Below are positions 28,933 through 36,570 of a stretch of DNA of 41,746 nt, piece after piece. The first letter of the stretch is position 1. Every line of letters begins with the position of its first letter. Both the position numbers and the translations under genes were made by a program. The DNA comes from a virus, in IMG/VR virus record IMGVR_UViG_3300032160_000017, positions 1-41,746 of that record. The stretch is one strand, 5' to 3'. Below the pieces are notes generated by a model that did no database searches, was not told the origin of the DNA, and worked only from the letters and a program-made list of their open reading frames with translations.

Positions 28933-30165
28933 ATGGCAAACCAATTCCTGAACACCAACTGGGTGTCCATGAAAATCCTCCGGCTGTTAATCAACATGCT
29001 GGAGGTCACCGAGTACTTCAACCGCGACTGGGAGCGCGACTTCAACAAAGAGTTCGCGCCCGGCTCGCAGATCAGCGTGAAGTTTCCGCAGCGCTTCACG
29101 GTGACCGACGGCATGGGTTACGCCCCGCAAGGCATCAACCGGCTGTCGACTCCCGTGAACTTGGACCAATGGCTACAGATCGCGTTCGAGTGGGACGACT
29201 ACGAAGCGGCTGTGAACCTGGAACGCTCGGAGGCTGAACTGACCGAGAACTATTTCCAGCCCGCGGCGGAAGCCATGGCGCAGGAATGGGATTCCCGGTG
29301 CGCCAAATTCGCCTACCAGAACGCATCGAACGTGGTGGGCGCGCTCGGGACCGACCCGGCCGGAGTTGCCACCTATTACCAGGCCCGCCAGCGCCTGATG
29401 GAAAAGGCATGCCCACCCGGCGGCCGCTGCATGCTGATCAGCTCGTCCATGATGGCGACGCTCGGTTCGAACATTACCGCGATCTTCCACCCGTCGGACG
29501 AACTGACCCGGATGTTCAAGAAGGGCTCCCTCGGCAATCTCGCCGGGTTCGAATTCTTCGAGTCGAATTCGCTGTACTCGCAGACCGCCGGAACCTGGGC
29601 CAGCACGGTCACCGTCACCGGCGCCAACCAGAGCGGCAGCTCGCTGAACATCACCGGCACGACCGGCGACACGATCAAAGCCGGGGACAAATTCTCGATT
29701 GCGGCCGTCAACGCGGTGAACCCCATGACGCGCCGCATTGCGGGCAAAGCCACCCTCCAGCAGTTCACGGTGACGCAGGATTATACGCTCACCGCCGGCC
29801 CGGACACGATCAACATCCTGCCAGCGATCTACGGGCCGGGCTCGCAGTATCAGAACGTCGACGCGCTGCCGCTCAACGCGGCGGGGTTGACCTTGTGGCC
29901 CGGAACCACCTCGCCCAACGGCAAGGTGGGGACGGTGGGCCTGGCACTCTCGAAATTCGCGTTCGCCTTCGTCGGCGCGAAGCTGTTCGTGCCCCAGGCC
30001 GTCGAAAAGTCCGGTTTCGCTTTCGACTCGCGCACCCAGATCGGCGTGCGGAAAGTGAAAGCCTGGGATCCCGTGCGCTCCATGCAGATCAACCGCATGG
30101 ATTCGCTCGGCGGATTCGGCAACCTGTATCAAGACAACGGCGCGTGCTGCGTCGCCGGGGCCTAA
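28933..30165 (+). CDS. Major capsid protein (P22 coat-like)
   Basis: This is a 410-residue protein, close to the P22 coat length of about 430. It opens ANQFLNTNWVSMKILRLLIN then NRDWERDFNKEF, with GSQISVKFPQRFTVTDG and the A-domain-like YEAAVNLERSEAELTENYFQ. An inserted domain of about 90 residues (near 215-300, with TVTVTGANQSGSSLNITGTT) corresponds to the extra domain of P22-type coats. The C-terminus has FAFVGAKLFVPQAVEKSGFA. It forms the HK97-fold capsid shell. The ribosome site is poor for such an abundant product, so translation may rely on coupling or mRNA structure. Confidence 0.9.
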   Translation: MANQFLNTNWVSMKILRLLINMLEVTEYFNRDWERDFNKEFAPGSQISVKFPQRFTVTDGMGYAPQGINRLSTPVNLDQWLQIAFEWDDYEAAVNLERSEAELTENYFQPAAEAMAQEWDSRCAKFAYQNASNVVGALGTDPAGVATYYQARQRLMEKACPPGGRCMLISSSMMATLGSNITAIFHPSDELTRMFKKGSLGNLAGFEFFESNSLYSQTAGTWASTVTVTGANQSGSSLNITGTTGDTIKAGDKFSIAAVNAVNPMTRRIAGKATLQQFTVTQDYTLTAGPDTINILPAIYGPGSQYQNVDALPLNAAGLTLWPGTTSPNGKVGTVGLALSKFAFAFVGAKLFVPQAVEKSGFAFDSRTQIGVRKVKAWDPVRSMQINRMDSLGGFGNLYQDNGACCVAGA

Positions 30166-30174
30166 ACTACCAAG

Positions 30175-30219
30175 TGTGCGAGTCGGGTCCCCTTCGGGGG
30201 GCCTGACTCCGCTCGCACA
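30175..30219 (+). promoter_or_regulatory. Long hairpin with a C(UUCG)G tetraloop after the coat gene
   Basis: TGTGCGAG (30175-30182) pairs with CTCGCACA (30212-30219), and an inner stem of ten pairs (30183-30192 with 30197-30206, two G-U) is capped by UUCG; five bases are bulged on the 3' side. A ribosome site (AAGGA) follows instead of a U-tract. It may stabilise coat mRNA against decay or act as a pause or attenuator between coat and the exported fibre genes. Confidence 0.7.
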
Positions 30220-30232
30220 AGGAAAAAACACC

Positions 30233-31213
30233 ATGACTTTCATCAAACGAATAACCCTCATCGGCGCGGCCTTGGCCGTCAGCCTTCCCGCTTTCGGCCA
30301 AACGCTTCCGACCATCACTACGCTGTCGGCGGCCATCACCACCTCCGGCCAGCGTCTCATCGTGCTCACGAGCGCGACCGGCGTATCCGCGCCCACCTCG
30401 AACCAGCAGCCCACCACGGACCTGTGGATCGACAAGGAATTGATGGCGGTCGAGGCCGTATCCGGTACCACCATCACCGTGCGCCGGGGGGCGAGTGGGA
30501 CGCGCTCGGCGGCGCATCTTTCCGGCGCGCAGGTCTTCATCGGACCCCCGCAGCAGTTCGGATCGAATCCGAACCCAGCCGGAGATCCTTCCGGCACCTG
30601 CACGCGCGGCGCGTCGAGCGCCACATCGGTAAACCCGCAGATCTACCTGCCGTATTTCAACGCGGCGACCGGTAACATCTCGGATTGCCTGGGCGGCCAG
30701 TGGGTCAACGGGGTGCGGACTCCGCTCACGGGCTACCGGCTGTCCTATCCCGACCCTGGGGACGTCGCCTACACCTCGATCAATACCAGCGGAACCACGG
30801 TCGGAGCGACCACGGTCTATTGCACCGAGGTGAACCTTCCATACAACAAACTGATCACTGGCCTTGCGTTCCTCAGTGGGACCACCGTCACCAATGACCA
30901 TCGGTACTCGATCCTATACGACAGCGCGGGAAACGCGCTGGCTCACGGCGCGCTTACGGGCGTAGTGACCGCCACCGCGTCGATCTACCAGGCTTTCGCG
31001 TTCACCACGCCGTTCTACGCGATCGGGCCAGCGAGATACTTCGGGTGCTTCCAGGATTCGGTCGGATCAGACTCCGTCCGCATGACTATCACCGGCACGC
31101 ACGACAACTTCCTGACCGCTGGCCAGACGGGCGCGACGTTCGGGACAGTTCCGGCTCTGACGGTGCCGACGAGCTTCACCACGGCGGTGGGGCCGTATCT
31201 GTACGTTTACTGA
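30233..31213 (+). CDS. Exported protein with a phage head-associated 'W[IV]D..LM.V' domain
   Basis: This is a 326-residue protein. ATG 30233 has AAGGA upstream. The signal peptide is MTFIKRITLIGAALAVSLPA with likely cleavage at about AFG/Q. Residues 30-110 hold a beta domain (LWIDKELMAVEAVSGTTITV then RRGASGTRSAAHLSGAQVFI) that resembles a module common in phage proteins encoded just after the major capsid. The remaining part is beta-rich (YNKLITGLAFLSGTTVTNDH) and could be a decoration or fibre fold. A Sec signal on a protein with a virion-type domain, directly after coat, is unusual. Virion location is inferred. Confidence 0.75.
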   Translation: MTFIKRITLIGAALAVSLPAFGQTLPTITTLSAAITTSGQRLIVLTSATGVSAPTSNQQPTTDLWIDKELMAVEAVSGTTITVRRGASGTRSAAHLSGAQVFIGPPQQFGSNPNPAGDPSGTCTRGASSATSVNPQIYLPYFNAATGNISDCLGGQWVNGVRTPLTGYRLSYPDPGDVAYTSINTSGTTVGATTVYCTEVNLPYNKLITGLAFLSGTTVTNDHRYSILYDSAGNALAHGALTGVVTATASIYQAFAFTTPFYAIGPARYFGCFQDSVGSDSVRMTITGTHDNFLTAGQTGATFGTVPALTVPTSFTTAVGPYLYVY

Positions 31214-31220
31214 GCAAATT

Positions 31221-31244
31221 GGGGCCGGGCACGAAGCCGGCCCC
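31221..31244 (+). promoter_or_regulatory. GC-rich 8-bp hairpin between two exported-protein genes
   Basis: GGGGCCGG (31221-31228) pairs with CCGGCCCC (31237-31244) around an eight-base loop, eight bases after the upstream stop. No T-run follows; the next ribosome site (AAAGGA) is close by. It may tune expression of the downstream paralogue. Confidence 0.5.
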
Positions 31245-31266
31245 GCTTCTTAAAGGATTTCATCCA

Positions 31267-31965
31267 ATGAAAAACCGTTTCATCCAAATCTTCGCGCTCG
31301 CCTCCTTGCTGGTGGTGGCCGCCTACGCCGTCGAGACTACGCTGGCTCCGCTGCCTTCGAATACCTTCGCCGCGCCGGTGACCACAGTCACCCAGGCGCA
31401 CGTCGACGCGCTCAACGCGGTGGTTTCCGCGCAGAACGCCAACAACACCAGCCTGCGGGCGTCATTGACCAGCATCCTCACAGGGGGCGCTACCCTTGTG
31501 AGCAACGTGCTCACGACTCCGACCCTGAACAATCCCGTGATCATCGGGCCCGCGCCGGTGGCGTGCGGCGCAAGCTGCTCGCCGACAGCGGGTCAACTCG
31601 TTCTCTTAAATCAGGGAGCCGGCTCAACCGTCACTATTCCAACTTCGGCGGGCACTGGCAACGTCATCCGGATGCGGATTAGCGTTATCACTGGCAGCGG
31701 AGGGGAGAAAGTCCTGCTCGCTACCACCAGTGACGCGATTATTGGTACCGCCAGCGGTTTCACTGGCAGCACCGCGAAGATTTTCGTGGGCAACGCCTCG
31801 ACCTATCATTCGATCCAAATGCCCTACGCGGGCTCGCAGCCAAGCGGGGGCTTTGTCGGCGACACGATCACTTGCACTGACATCGCCGCCGGGACCTGGG
31901 CATGCGATGTGCAGTATCAGGCCGGCACCACGCCGACCACGCCCTACAGCGCCTCCACGACCTAG
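31267..31965 (+). CDS. Exported 4-Cys protein, paralogue C (late-block member of the family)
   Basis: This is a 232-residue protein, ATG 31267 with AAAGGA upstream. The signal peptide is MKNRFIQIFALASLLVVAAY followed by AVETT. A short helix (NANNTSLRASLTS) and an extra linker (TLVSNVLTTPTLNNPVIIGP) precede the shared C-terminal domain: APVACGASCSPTAG, NQGAGSTVTIPT, YHSIQMPYAGSQPSGGF, TCTDIAAGTWACD and TTPTTPYSASTT. The C-terminal domain is strongly similar to that of the minus-strand paralogues at 10116 and 10742. Its position in the head gene region suggests a virion or surface role. A rho-independent terminator follows it. Confidence 0.8.
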   Translation: MKNRFIQIFALASLLVVAAYAVETTLAPLPSNTFAAPVTTVTQAHVDALNAVVSAQNANNTSLRASLTSILTGGATLVSNVLTTPTLNNPVIIGPAPVACGASCSPTAGQLVLLNQGAGSTVTIPTSAGTGNVIRMRISVITGSGGEKVLLATTSDAIIGTASGFTGSTAKIFVGNASTYHSIQMPYAGSQPSGGFVGDTITCTDIAAGTWACDVQYQAGTTPTTPYSASTT

Positions 31966-32007
31966 CGCGTGGAAATGTTGTAAACTTCGGACCGTATCCT
32001 CCGTCAT

Positions 32008-32043
32008 GGCCGCGGCCTTCCATTTCCGCCGCGGCCTCTTTTT
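32008..32043 (+). terminator. Rho-independent terminator after the exported-protein pair
   Basis: GGCCGCGG (32008-32015) and CCGCGGCC (32029-32036) form an 8-bp GC stem around a 13-base loop, followed by TCTTTTT at 32037-32043. It lies between the exported 4-Cys gene and the rest of the tail genes, so tail expression needs read-through, which the phage NusG-like antiterminator could provide, or a new promoter. Confidence 0.75.
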
Positions 32044-32054
32044 CCCACGAATCC

Positions 32055-32243
32055 ATGCCCTTGAATGAGGCGAGCGCTCCGGCGTCCGGTCTAAACCCGA
32101 AACAGCAAGCCGACGCGCTGCGCGAAATTTACGGCCTACCGGAATTGCCCGTCCCGTGCAAGCGGGACGGAACACCAAACCTGCCAGCCATCCGCGAAAT
32201 CGATGAACTGCGCGCGCGGCTCGCCGAGCAGTCAGAGGAATGA
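32055..32243 (+). CDS. 62-residue acidic protein of unknown function
   Basis: It starts at ATG 32055, twelve bases after the terminator T-run. The sequence is helical and charged: NPKQQADALREIYGLPELPV, then a C-terminal coiled-coil-like REIDELRARLAEQSEE. No family is recognised. It lies with the next small gene between the coat region and the gp4-like genes, where small head-completion or chaperone-like proteins are often found. Confidence 0.6.
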   Translation: MPLNEASAPASGLNPKQQADALREIYGLPELPVPCKRDGTPNLPAIREIDELRARLAEQSEE

Positions 32244-32252
32244 GGAAATCCA

Positions 32253-32606
32253 ATGCCCCCAGTTAACGCCGCCACCTTCACCGATGCCGAAATCGAAAAG
32301 ATGCGGCTTTTTGTGACTGAGCACGACAAGTCCAAAGGATCGAACAACACATTCGATCTGAACAATCCGCCCCGCGTGCCCTACGTCTATCAGGAATTCC
32401 CGCGCCTGGTCTACCACCACGGCGCGCGAAAGCACAAGCCGGTCCATTCAGCAGATGAGCACAAGGCCGCGCTCGCCGACGGCTTCCAGAATGAGCCTTT
32501 CCCGGCTGAGGCAGCCGTACCCGAGCTCGATCCGGCGGAACAGGCCGAAGTGGCCGCCTTGGATAAGAAGCTCGCAGAGAAGAAAAAGACCGCCAAGGCG
32601 CGATAA
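32253..32606 (+). CDS. Small charged protein, possibly a head-completion accessory
   Basis: This is a 117-residue protein. Its central part, PRVPYVYQEFPRLVYHHGAR followed by HSADEHKAALADGFQNEPFP, resembles small proteins found after capsid genes in other phages. The C-terminus is a highly charged helix (EQAEVAALDKKLAEKKKTAK). Ribosome site GAGGAAA lies upstream. Specific function unknown. Confidence 0.65.
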   Translation: MPPVNAATFTDAEIEKMRLFVTEHDKSKGSNNTFDLNNPPRVPYVYQEFPRLVYHHGARKHKPVHSADEHKAALADGFQNEPFPAEAAVPELDPAEQAEVAALDKKLAEKKKTAKAR

Positions 32607-32609
32607 ACT

Positions 32610-33533
32610 GTGACCTTCGTTTCCGACATCCTGACCGACGCGATGCAGGCGTGCAACGCCTATGGGACCGGGCAAACGCCCGATGCCGAGGACTCGCAGC
32701 TGGCCTTGCGCTGGGCGAATCGCCTGCTCGATTCGCTCTCCGCTGAGAAGCTGGGGATTCTCGGGATCGCCACGGTGACGATTCCGCTCGCCGGCGCAGC
32801 CGCAAGCTACCCCTTGGGCGCGCTTCCGCAAATGGTTACCGCCGCGAGCGCCGCAGCCGCAGCCGTTCTCACGGTGGCGGCGAGCGCGGGCTATTACGTG
32901 GGGATGCGGGTGGCGCTGAGCGGGATCACGCAGGCCGGGTGGAACGGATCTTACTTGGTGACCGCCATCCCTGGTGGAACGAGTATCACGATCGGCCTCA
33001 ATTCGATAGGCCTCGCGGCGATAGTCGGTGGGGCGCCGCTGGTGACCCCGATGCGCTGTATGAAGATCAAGGCGGCCTCGGTCTCTGCCGCCAACACTGT
33101 CGACCAACCGGTTGCCGTCGTGCCGGCCGAGAAGTGGCGGGCGATTCCGGACAAAACGCGCACCGGCATCTACATCGAATCGCTGTTCTGGGATGCAGTA
33201 TTCCCGGTCGGCGCGCTCAGCGTAACGCCGAAGCCGAGTGCGGGCAACCTGCTGCTCGAAATCTATGAGCAATATCCGGGCTTTGTGAATCTGACCGACG
33301 TGGTGGTGCTCCCGCCTGGCTTCGAACTGCCGCTGATCAATCTGCTGGCGCTTTATCTCTGTGTGCCATTTGGCAGGCCGGTTCCCCCGGCGCTTCCGAA
33401 GATGGCGGCCGACGCCAAGCAAACCATCCAGCGGCTGTACGCCGAAGTTATGGGCACCTCGCCGCCAGCCCAGCTCGCCCCGCCTGAAGAGGCGGCCGCG
33501 CAGCAGCCCGCGGCGCCGGCACAGGCCGTATGA
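32610..33533 (+). CDS. gp4-like tail accessory / packaged-DNA stabilisation protein (first copy)
   Basis: This is a 307-residue protein starting at GTG 32610. Its opening, TDAMQACNAYGTGQTPDAED then LALRWANRLLDSLSAEKLGI, matches the N-terminal helical pattern of P22 gp4-type proteins, which bind under the portal after packaging. An inserted beta domain (about residues 75-155, with GYYVGMRVALSGITQAGWNG) is followed by the conserved part with AEKWRAIPDKTRTGIYIESL and a C-terminal helical region (PLINLLALYLCVPFGRPVPP). It overlaps a second gene of the same type. The inserted domain is not part of the minimal fold. Confidence 0.75.
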   Translation: MTFVSDILTDAMQACNAYGTGQTPDAEDSQLALRWANRLLDSLSAEKLGILGIATVTIPLAGAAASYPLGALPQMVTAASAAAAAVLTVAASAGYYVGMRVALSGITQAGWNGSYLVTAIPGGTSITIGLNSIGLAAIVGGAPLVTPMRCMKIKAASVSAANTVDQPVAVVPAEKWRAIPDKTRTGIYIESLFWDAVFPVGALSVTPKPSAGNLLLEIYEQYPGFVNLTDVVVLPPGFELPLINLLALYLCVPFGRPVPPALPKMAADAKQTIQRLYAEVMGTSPPAQLAPPEEAAAQQPAAPAQAV

Positions 33534-34315
33534 GCGTCATCGCCTCGCTCGCCGGAGACGTCATCTATCAGGCGTACCGCCATGCGCGCCTGCTGAAGCG
33601 CCCGCAGGCGGGCGTCTCGACATCCGAAGGCCTGGACGGGCTGACGTTTCTGAACCAGATCGTCGACCAATGGGCCGCGCGTAAATGTTACGCCTGGGCG
33701 ACGCCCTTTACGGAGTACACGCTGACCCCGAACCACCAGCCGCATCTGCTCGGCCCTGGACTGTTATCGCCCGATTTCGCGACGGCGCCGGCGGGCTCGC
33801 CGCGGCCGCCGAGGATCGAAAGCGCGGCGCTGATCCTGAACAACGTGACGCCGAACGTGGACGTGCCGCTGAACGTCCGGGATGCCGGATGGTGGGCCAA
33901 CCAGCGCGTCAAGGCGCTCGCGACCAATGTCCCGACCGATGTGTACTACCAGCCGGATTTTCTCGGCGCATCGCCCGCCGGCGCGCTGTGGCTGTGGCCG
34001 GTCCCGACATTTGCCTATGGGATGCGCCTGCAAACTTGGGAGCAGCTCTTGCAGTTTGCCACGGTGGGGACGTCATTTGTGGCGCCGCCGTCGTATCTCG
34101 CGGCCGCTGCGCTGACGCTGGCCGAAGTGCTGGCCGATATGTGCCCCGATCCCTTGTACCGGCCGCCACCGGGCCTGCCAGCGCGCGCAGCACGGGCCCG
34201 CGCCATTCTCGGGATGAACAATAATTCGAGCCCGCGCATTGCCAGCGCCGACATCGGCATGCATCCCAGTGGTGGGGCACGGCGCGGGGACTTCAATTAC
34301 TATTCCGGGCAATAA
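33530..34315 (+). CDS. gp4-like tail accessory protein (second copy)
   Basis: This is a 261-residue protein, ATGA-coupled to the first copy. The N-terminal pattern SLAGDVIYQAYRHARLLKRP, LDGLTFLNQIVDQWAARKCY and FTEYTLTPNHQPHLLGPG again fits the P22 gp4-type fold. The middle has VRDAGWWANQRVKALATNVP and YQPDFLGASPAGALWLWPVP. The paired genes are diverged, and may form successive rings beneath the portal or have taken separate roles. Its last 23 bases overlap the convergent methyltransferase gene. Confidence 0.7.
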   Translation: MSVIASLAGDVIYQAYRHARLLKRPQAGVSTSEGLDGLTFLNQIVDQWAARKCYAWATPFTEYTLTPNHQPHLLGPGLLSPDFATAPAGSPRPPRIESAALILNNVTPNVDVPLNVRDAGWWANQRVKALATNVPTDVYYQPDFLGASPAGALWLWPVPTFAYGMRLQTWEQLLQFATVGTSFVAPPSYLAAAALTLAEVLADMCPDPLYRPPPGLPARAARARAILGMNNNSSPRIASADIGMHPSGGARRGDFNYYSGQ

Positions 34316-35015
34316 CCTGGATCTTCTCGCCGGAAATGCCGCTATCGGCGATCGCTGAGAGCAGCGCCTGGCGTTCAAGTGTGGGCATGTTCTCGAGGCG
34401 GGCGACCCAACGGCGCTTTTTGCGCTTGATGCGCTCGCGCTCGCGGAAACCTTCGCCCAAGTACCGATAGTCATGGAGAGCGATGGGCGCCGGAAAGTTA
34501 AACCACAGCCACTCGGTCATGGGATACCCGCCTCGAGTCATCGACTGGTAGCAAATGTGATTCCAGCCGGCGAGCAGCTTTTTGTACATGGTCGACTCGT
34601 AGCCCGAGATCATGACCATACACGGCAGCGCGATCGCCACTCGCAGCAATCGGCGATGGTCGACGTCGGACATTTCGTGCTCATACAGCCGCCTGTCTGT
34701 ACGGGTCTCAGCCAAATAGGGCGGATCGCAATAGACGAGCTCGCCTCCGGAGAATAGGTAACTTTTCAGAAACTCGATGCCGTCGCGGCACTGGAACCGA
34801 AAGCTGCTCGCCTCGCCGTTTTTGGTGTAGGGCGCGTCCATCGCCGCAATTGCCGAAGCCGCCAGGTCCGTACCGATGTTCAGCCGCGCCGGCCGCTTCA
34901 GCCGCATGACCGCGCCGCCGCCCAAGAACGGCTCGATATAGATGTCGTGGGGCGGCATCAGCGAGATGATCCGCTGGTAAACGCCAGCGCCGTTTTTCCC
35001 TCCGGGATAACTCAT
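34293..35015 (-). CDS. Dam-like (class D12, alpha) adenine DNA methyltransferase, antisense in the late block
   Basis: This is a 240-residue protein from ATG 35015 (MSYPGGKNGAGVYQRIISLM); ATG 35027 is an alternative. Motif I is YIEPFLGGGAVM near residue 30 and catalytic motif IV is VYCDPPYLAETR near residue 100, with a short target-recognition part, the D12/Dam order. It methylates adenine in double-stranded DNA using SAM. It is the only minus-strand gene between 17800 and 41746, overlaps the end of the second gp4-like gene, and must be transcribed against late transcription. That arrangement suggests later acquisition (a moron). A weak upstream TTGACT lies at 35052-35047. Confidence 0.9.
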   Translation of the reverse strand: MSYPGGKNGAGVYQRIISLMPPHDIYIEPFLGGGAVMRLKRPARLNIGTDLAASAIAAMDAPYTKNGEASSFRFQCRDGIEFLKSYLFSGGELVYCDPPYLAETRTDRRLYEHEMSDVDHRRLLRVAIALPCMVMISGYESTMYKKLLAGWNHICYQSMTRGGYPMTEWLWFNFPAPIALHDYRYLGEGFRERERIKRKKRRWVARLENMPTLERQALLSAIADSGISGEKIQVIARNSN

Positions 35016-35064
35016 CCTGGCCAGCATCGCCGATTCCGGCGCGGAAGTCAAGGAGATCAGAAAC

Positions 35065-35406
35065 GTGAAACGATTCGCCATCTGCCTTATCATGTTGCTC
35101 GCCGTGGCCCGCGCGGCCCGCGCGGGGAGTCCGACAACCATCACGATCACCTGCGCGACAGCGACCGTCGCGGTCGTCTCAGTCGACACCGACGCGAGCT
35201 CGATCCAGATCACCGCGCCATCGACAAACACCGGGACCACGCGGATCGGCGATGCGACCACCAGCTCAACCGTTGGCGAGTTGCTAGGCGCGGGCGCCGG
35301 CCAGTATTTCCCGCCGCGCTGGCAGGGCAGCTATAACCTGAAGAATTTCTTTGTGTATTGCACAACCGGAGACAAGATCACCGTGATCTGGGTGGATAAC
35401 CAGTGA
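35065..35406 (+). CDS. Small exported protein, likely virion-associated
   Basis: This is a 113-residue protein. GTG 35065 has AAGGAG upstream. The signal peptide is MKRFAICLIMLLAVARAARA with cleavage before GSPTT. The mature part is beta-rich: DASSIQITAPSTNTGTTRIG, GAGAGQYFPPRWQGSYNLKN then YCTTGDKITVIWVDNQ. It looks like the short beta-sandwich proteins that phages place among tail genes, and its N-terminal signal is unexpected in that setting. GTG of the next gene overlaps its stop. Confidence 0.7.
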   Translation: MKRFAICLIMLLAVARAARAGSPTTITITCATATVAVVSVDTDASSIQITAPSTNTGTTRIGDATTSSTVGELLGAGAGQYFPPRWQGSYNLKNFFVYCTTGDKITVIWVDNQ

Positions 35407-36350
35407 GGCGCTGGTTTGGGACGGCACTGTTACTGCTCGCGCTAGCCGCGATCGCAGTGACCGTCCATCTTCCGCTCACGGCACAATACGTGCCGCCGTA
35501 TTCGCTGGGGACGGCGGGCCTGGGAACGGGCGTCGCGACGGCGCTGGCTCTGAATGTCGGGAGTCCCGGCGCGCCGCTGGTGAACGGAGGCGCCCTGGGA
35601 ATCCCTTCTAGCGGCACCCTCACCTATGCAACGGGCTTGCCGATTGCGACTGGCGTGGCCGGCCTGGGAACGGGCATTGCGAGCGCCCTGGCCGTGAACA
35701 CCGGAACCGACGGCGCGCCGGCGATAATGGGCAATCCATCCGTCACGGTCGGGATTCCAACCGGAATACCCGGCGCCCAAGAATGGGGAATGATCGTCAG
35801 CTCCCCGTACGGCGTGCTGCTGCTGAAAGACATCACTAATAACGTTGTCCCATTCAACATTCAGGCGAACTCTCCAAACTGCGACTGGTTCATGTTCAGC
35901 ACAGGGGATGTTGCGCTTAACAACGGCTGCAACGCCGATCCCGCATACGGACTATATATAGGAGCCGCAGGTTCCTCGGGCTACTTCCATGCCGGCAATT
36001 TCTCGGTGAACGCCTCCGGCAATACGGTGCTCGCAGGTCTCTCGTCCGTCACTGGGATTGCCTCCGGCGGCACGAAGTTTACTATCAGCGGCTGCTCAGC
36101 CGGAACGACGGTGGGCGGCGCTACGGCGGGGCAGTTCGCCTCCGGCACGAGCGGGGCATGCCCAGTGGTAATCACGATGAACGGCGCCACGGGCCTTACG
36201 GCCCCGAACGGCTGGTCCTGTTTTGCGGCCGATATTACAGCCGGGCACCTGGTGGATTTCACGCAAACTGCAAGTTCACAGACGACGTGTACCGTGAGCG
36301 CGACGACGACCAGCGGTGACACGGTGGTGTTCCATGCGATTGCATATTAG
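35403..36350 (+). CDS. Exported or membrane-anchored fibre protein with GLGTG repeats
   Basis: This is a 315-residue protein starting at GTG 35403 in the overlap. Residues 1-28 (MRRWFGTALLLLALAAIAVT, then VHLPLTAQ) are a signal peptide or anchor. Residues 33-95 contain repeats (LGTGVATALALNVGSPGAPL and GLGTGIASALAVNTGTDGAP) that are widespread in phage tail fibres. The C-terminal domain has four cysteines (ISGCSAGT, GACPVVIT, WSCFAADI, TTCTVS) and resembles the exported 4-Cys family in style but not clearly in sequence. A fibre displayed through the Sec pathway would be unusual. It lies just before the lipoprotein and gp10-like genes. Confidence 0.75.
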   Translation: MRRWFGTALLLLALAAIAVTVHLPLTAQYVPPYSLGTAGLGTGVATALALNVGSPGAPLVNGGALGIPSSGTLTYATGLPIATGVAGLGTGIASALAVNTGTDGAPAIMGNPSVTVGIPTGIPGAQEWGMIVSSPYGVLLLKDITNNVVPFNIQANSPNCDWFMFSTGDVALNNGCNADPAYGLYIGAAGSSGYFHAGNFSVNASGNTVLAGLSSVTGIASGGTKFTISGCSAGTTVGGATAGQFASGTSGACPVVITMNGATGLTAPNGWSCFAADITAGHLVDFTQTASSQTTCTVSATTTSGDTVVFHAIAY

Positions 36351-36564
36351 TCTCATGCTGGTTTTCGCGCTCACGGGCTGCGCGCGGGAATCGCGCACGG
36401 AGAAGTGGCACCGGCTGCAGCGCGATCTCTATGACATGCAGACGAAGTGGGATGCGGATTGCAAGTCCAAGTCAAGGCAGTTGGCTCTCCGGCTGAATGC
36501 CATCGGAGATCCGGATTGCTTGGCGGTAGAGTCGTCGCCGGGCGCTCCAGCGCCCGCGAAATAA
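36334..36564 (+). CDS. Small lipoprotein
   Basis: This is a 76-residue protein from ATG 36334, overlapping the previous gene by 17 bases. The signal MRLHISLMLVFALTGCARES carries a clear lipobox (LTGC, Cys16). The mature part is a charged helix (SRTEKWHRLQRDLYDMQTKW) with two further cysteines and a Pro/Ala tail. It would be anchored to a host membrane. O-spanin is one option because of size and lipobox, but the setting inside tail genes does not match a usual spanin pair; superinfection exclusion is another. Confidence 0.7.
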   Translation: MRLHISLMLVFALTGCARESRTEKWHRLQRDLYDMQTKWDADCKSKSRQLALRLNAIGDPDCLAVESSPGAPAPAK

Positions 36565-36570
36565 CGCACC

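Noticed and set aside
29173-30624. 483-residue open frame antisense to the coat gene and the next gene
   Set aside because: It spans two well-supported plus-strand genes and the hairpin between them; composition is typical of a GC-rich shadow frame.
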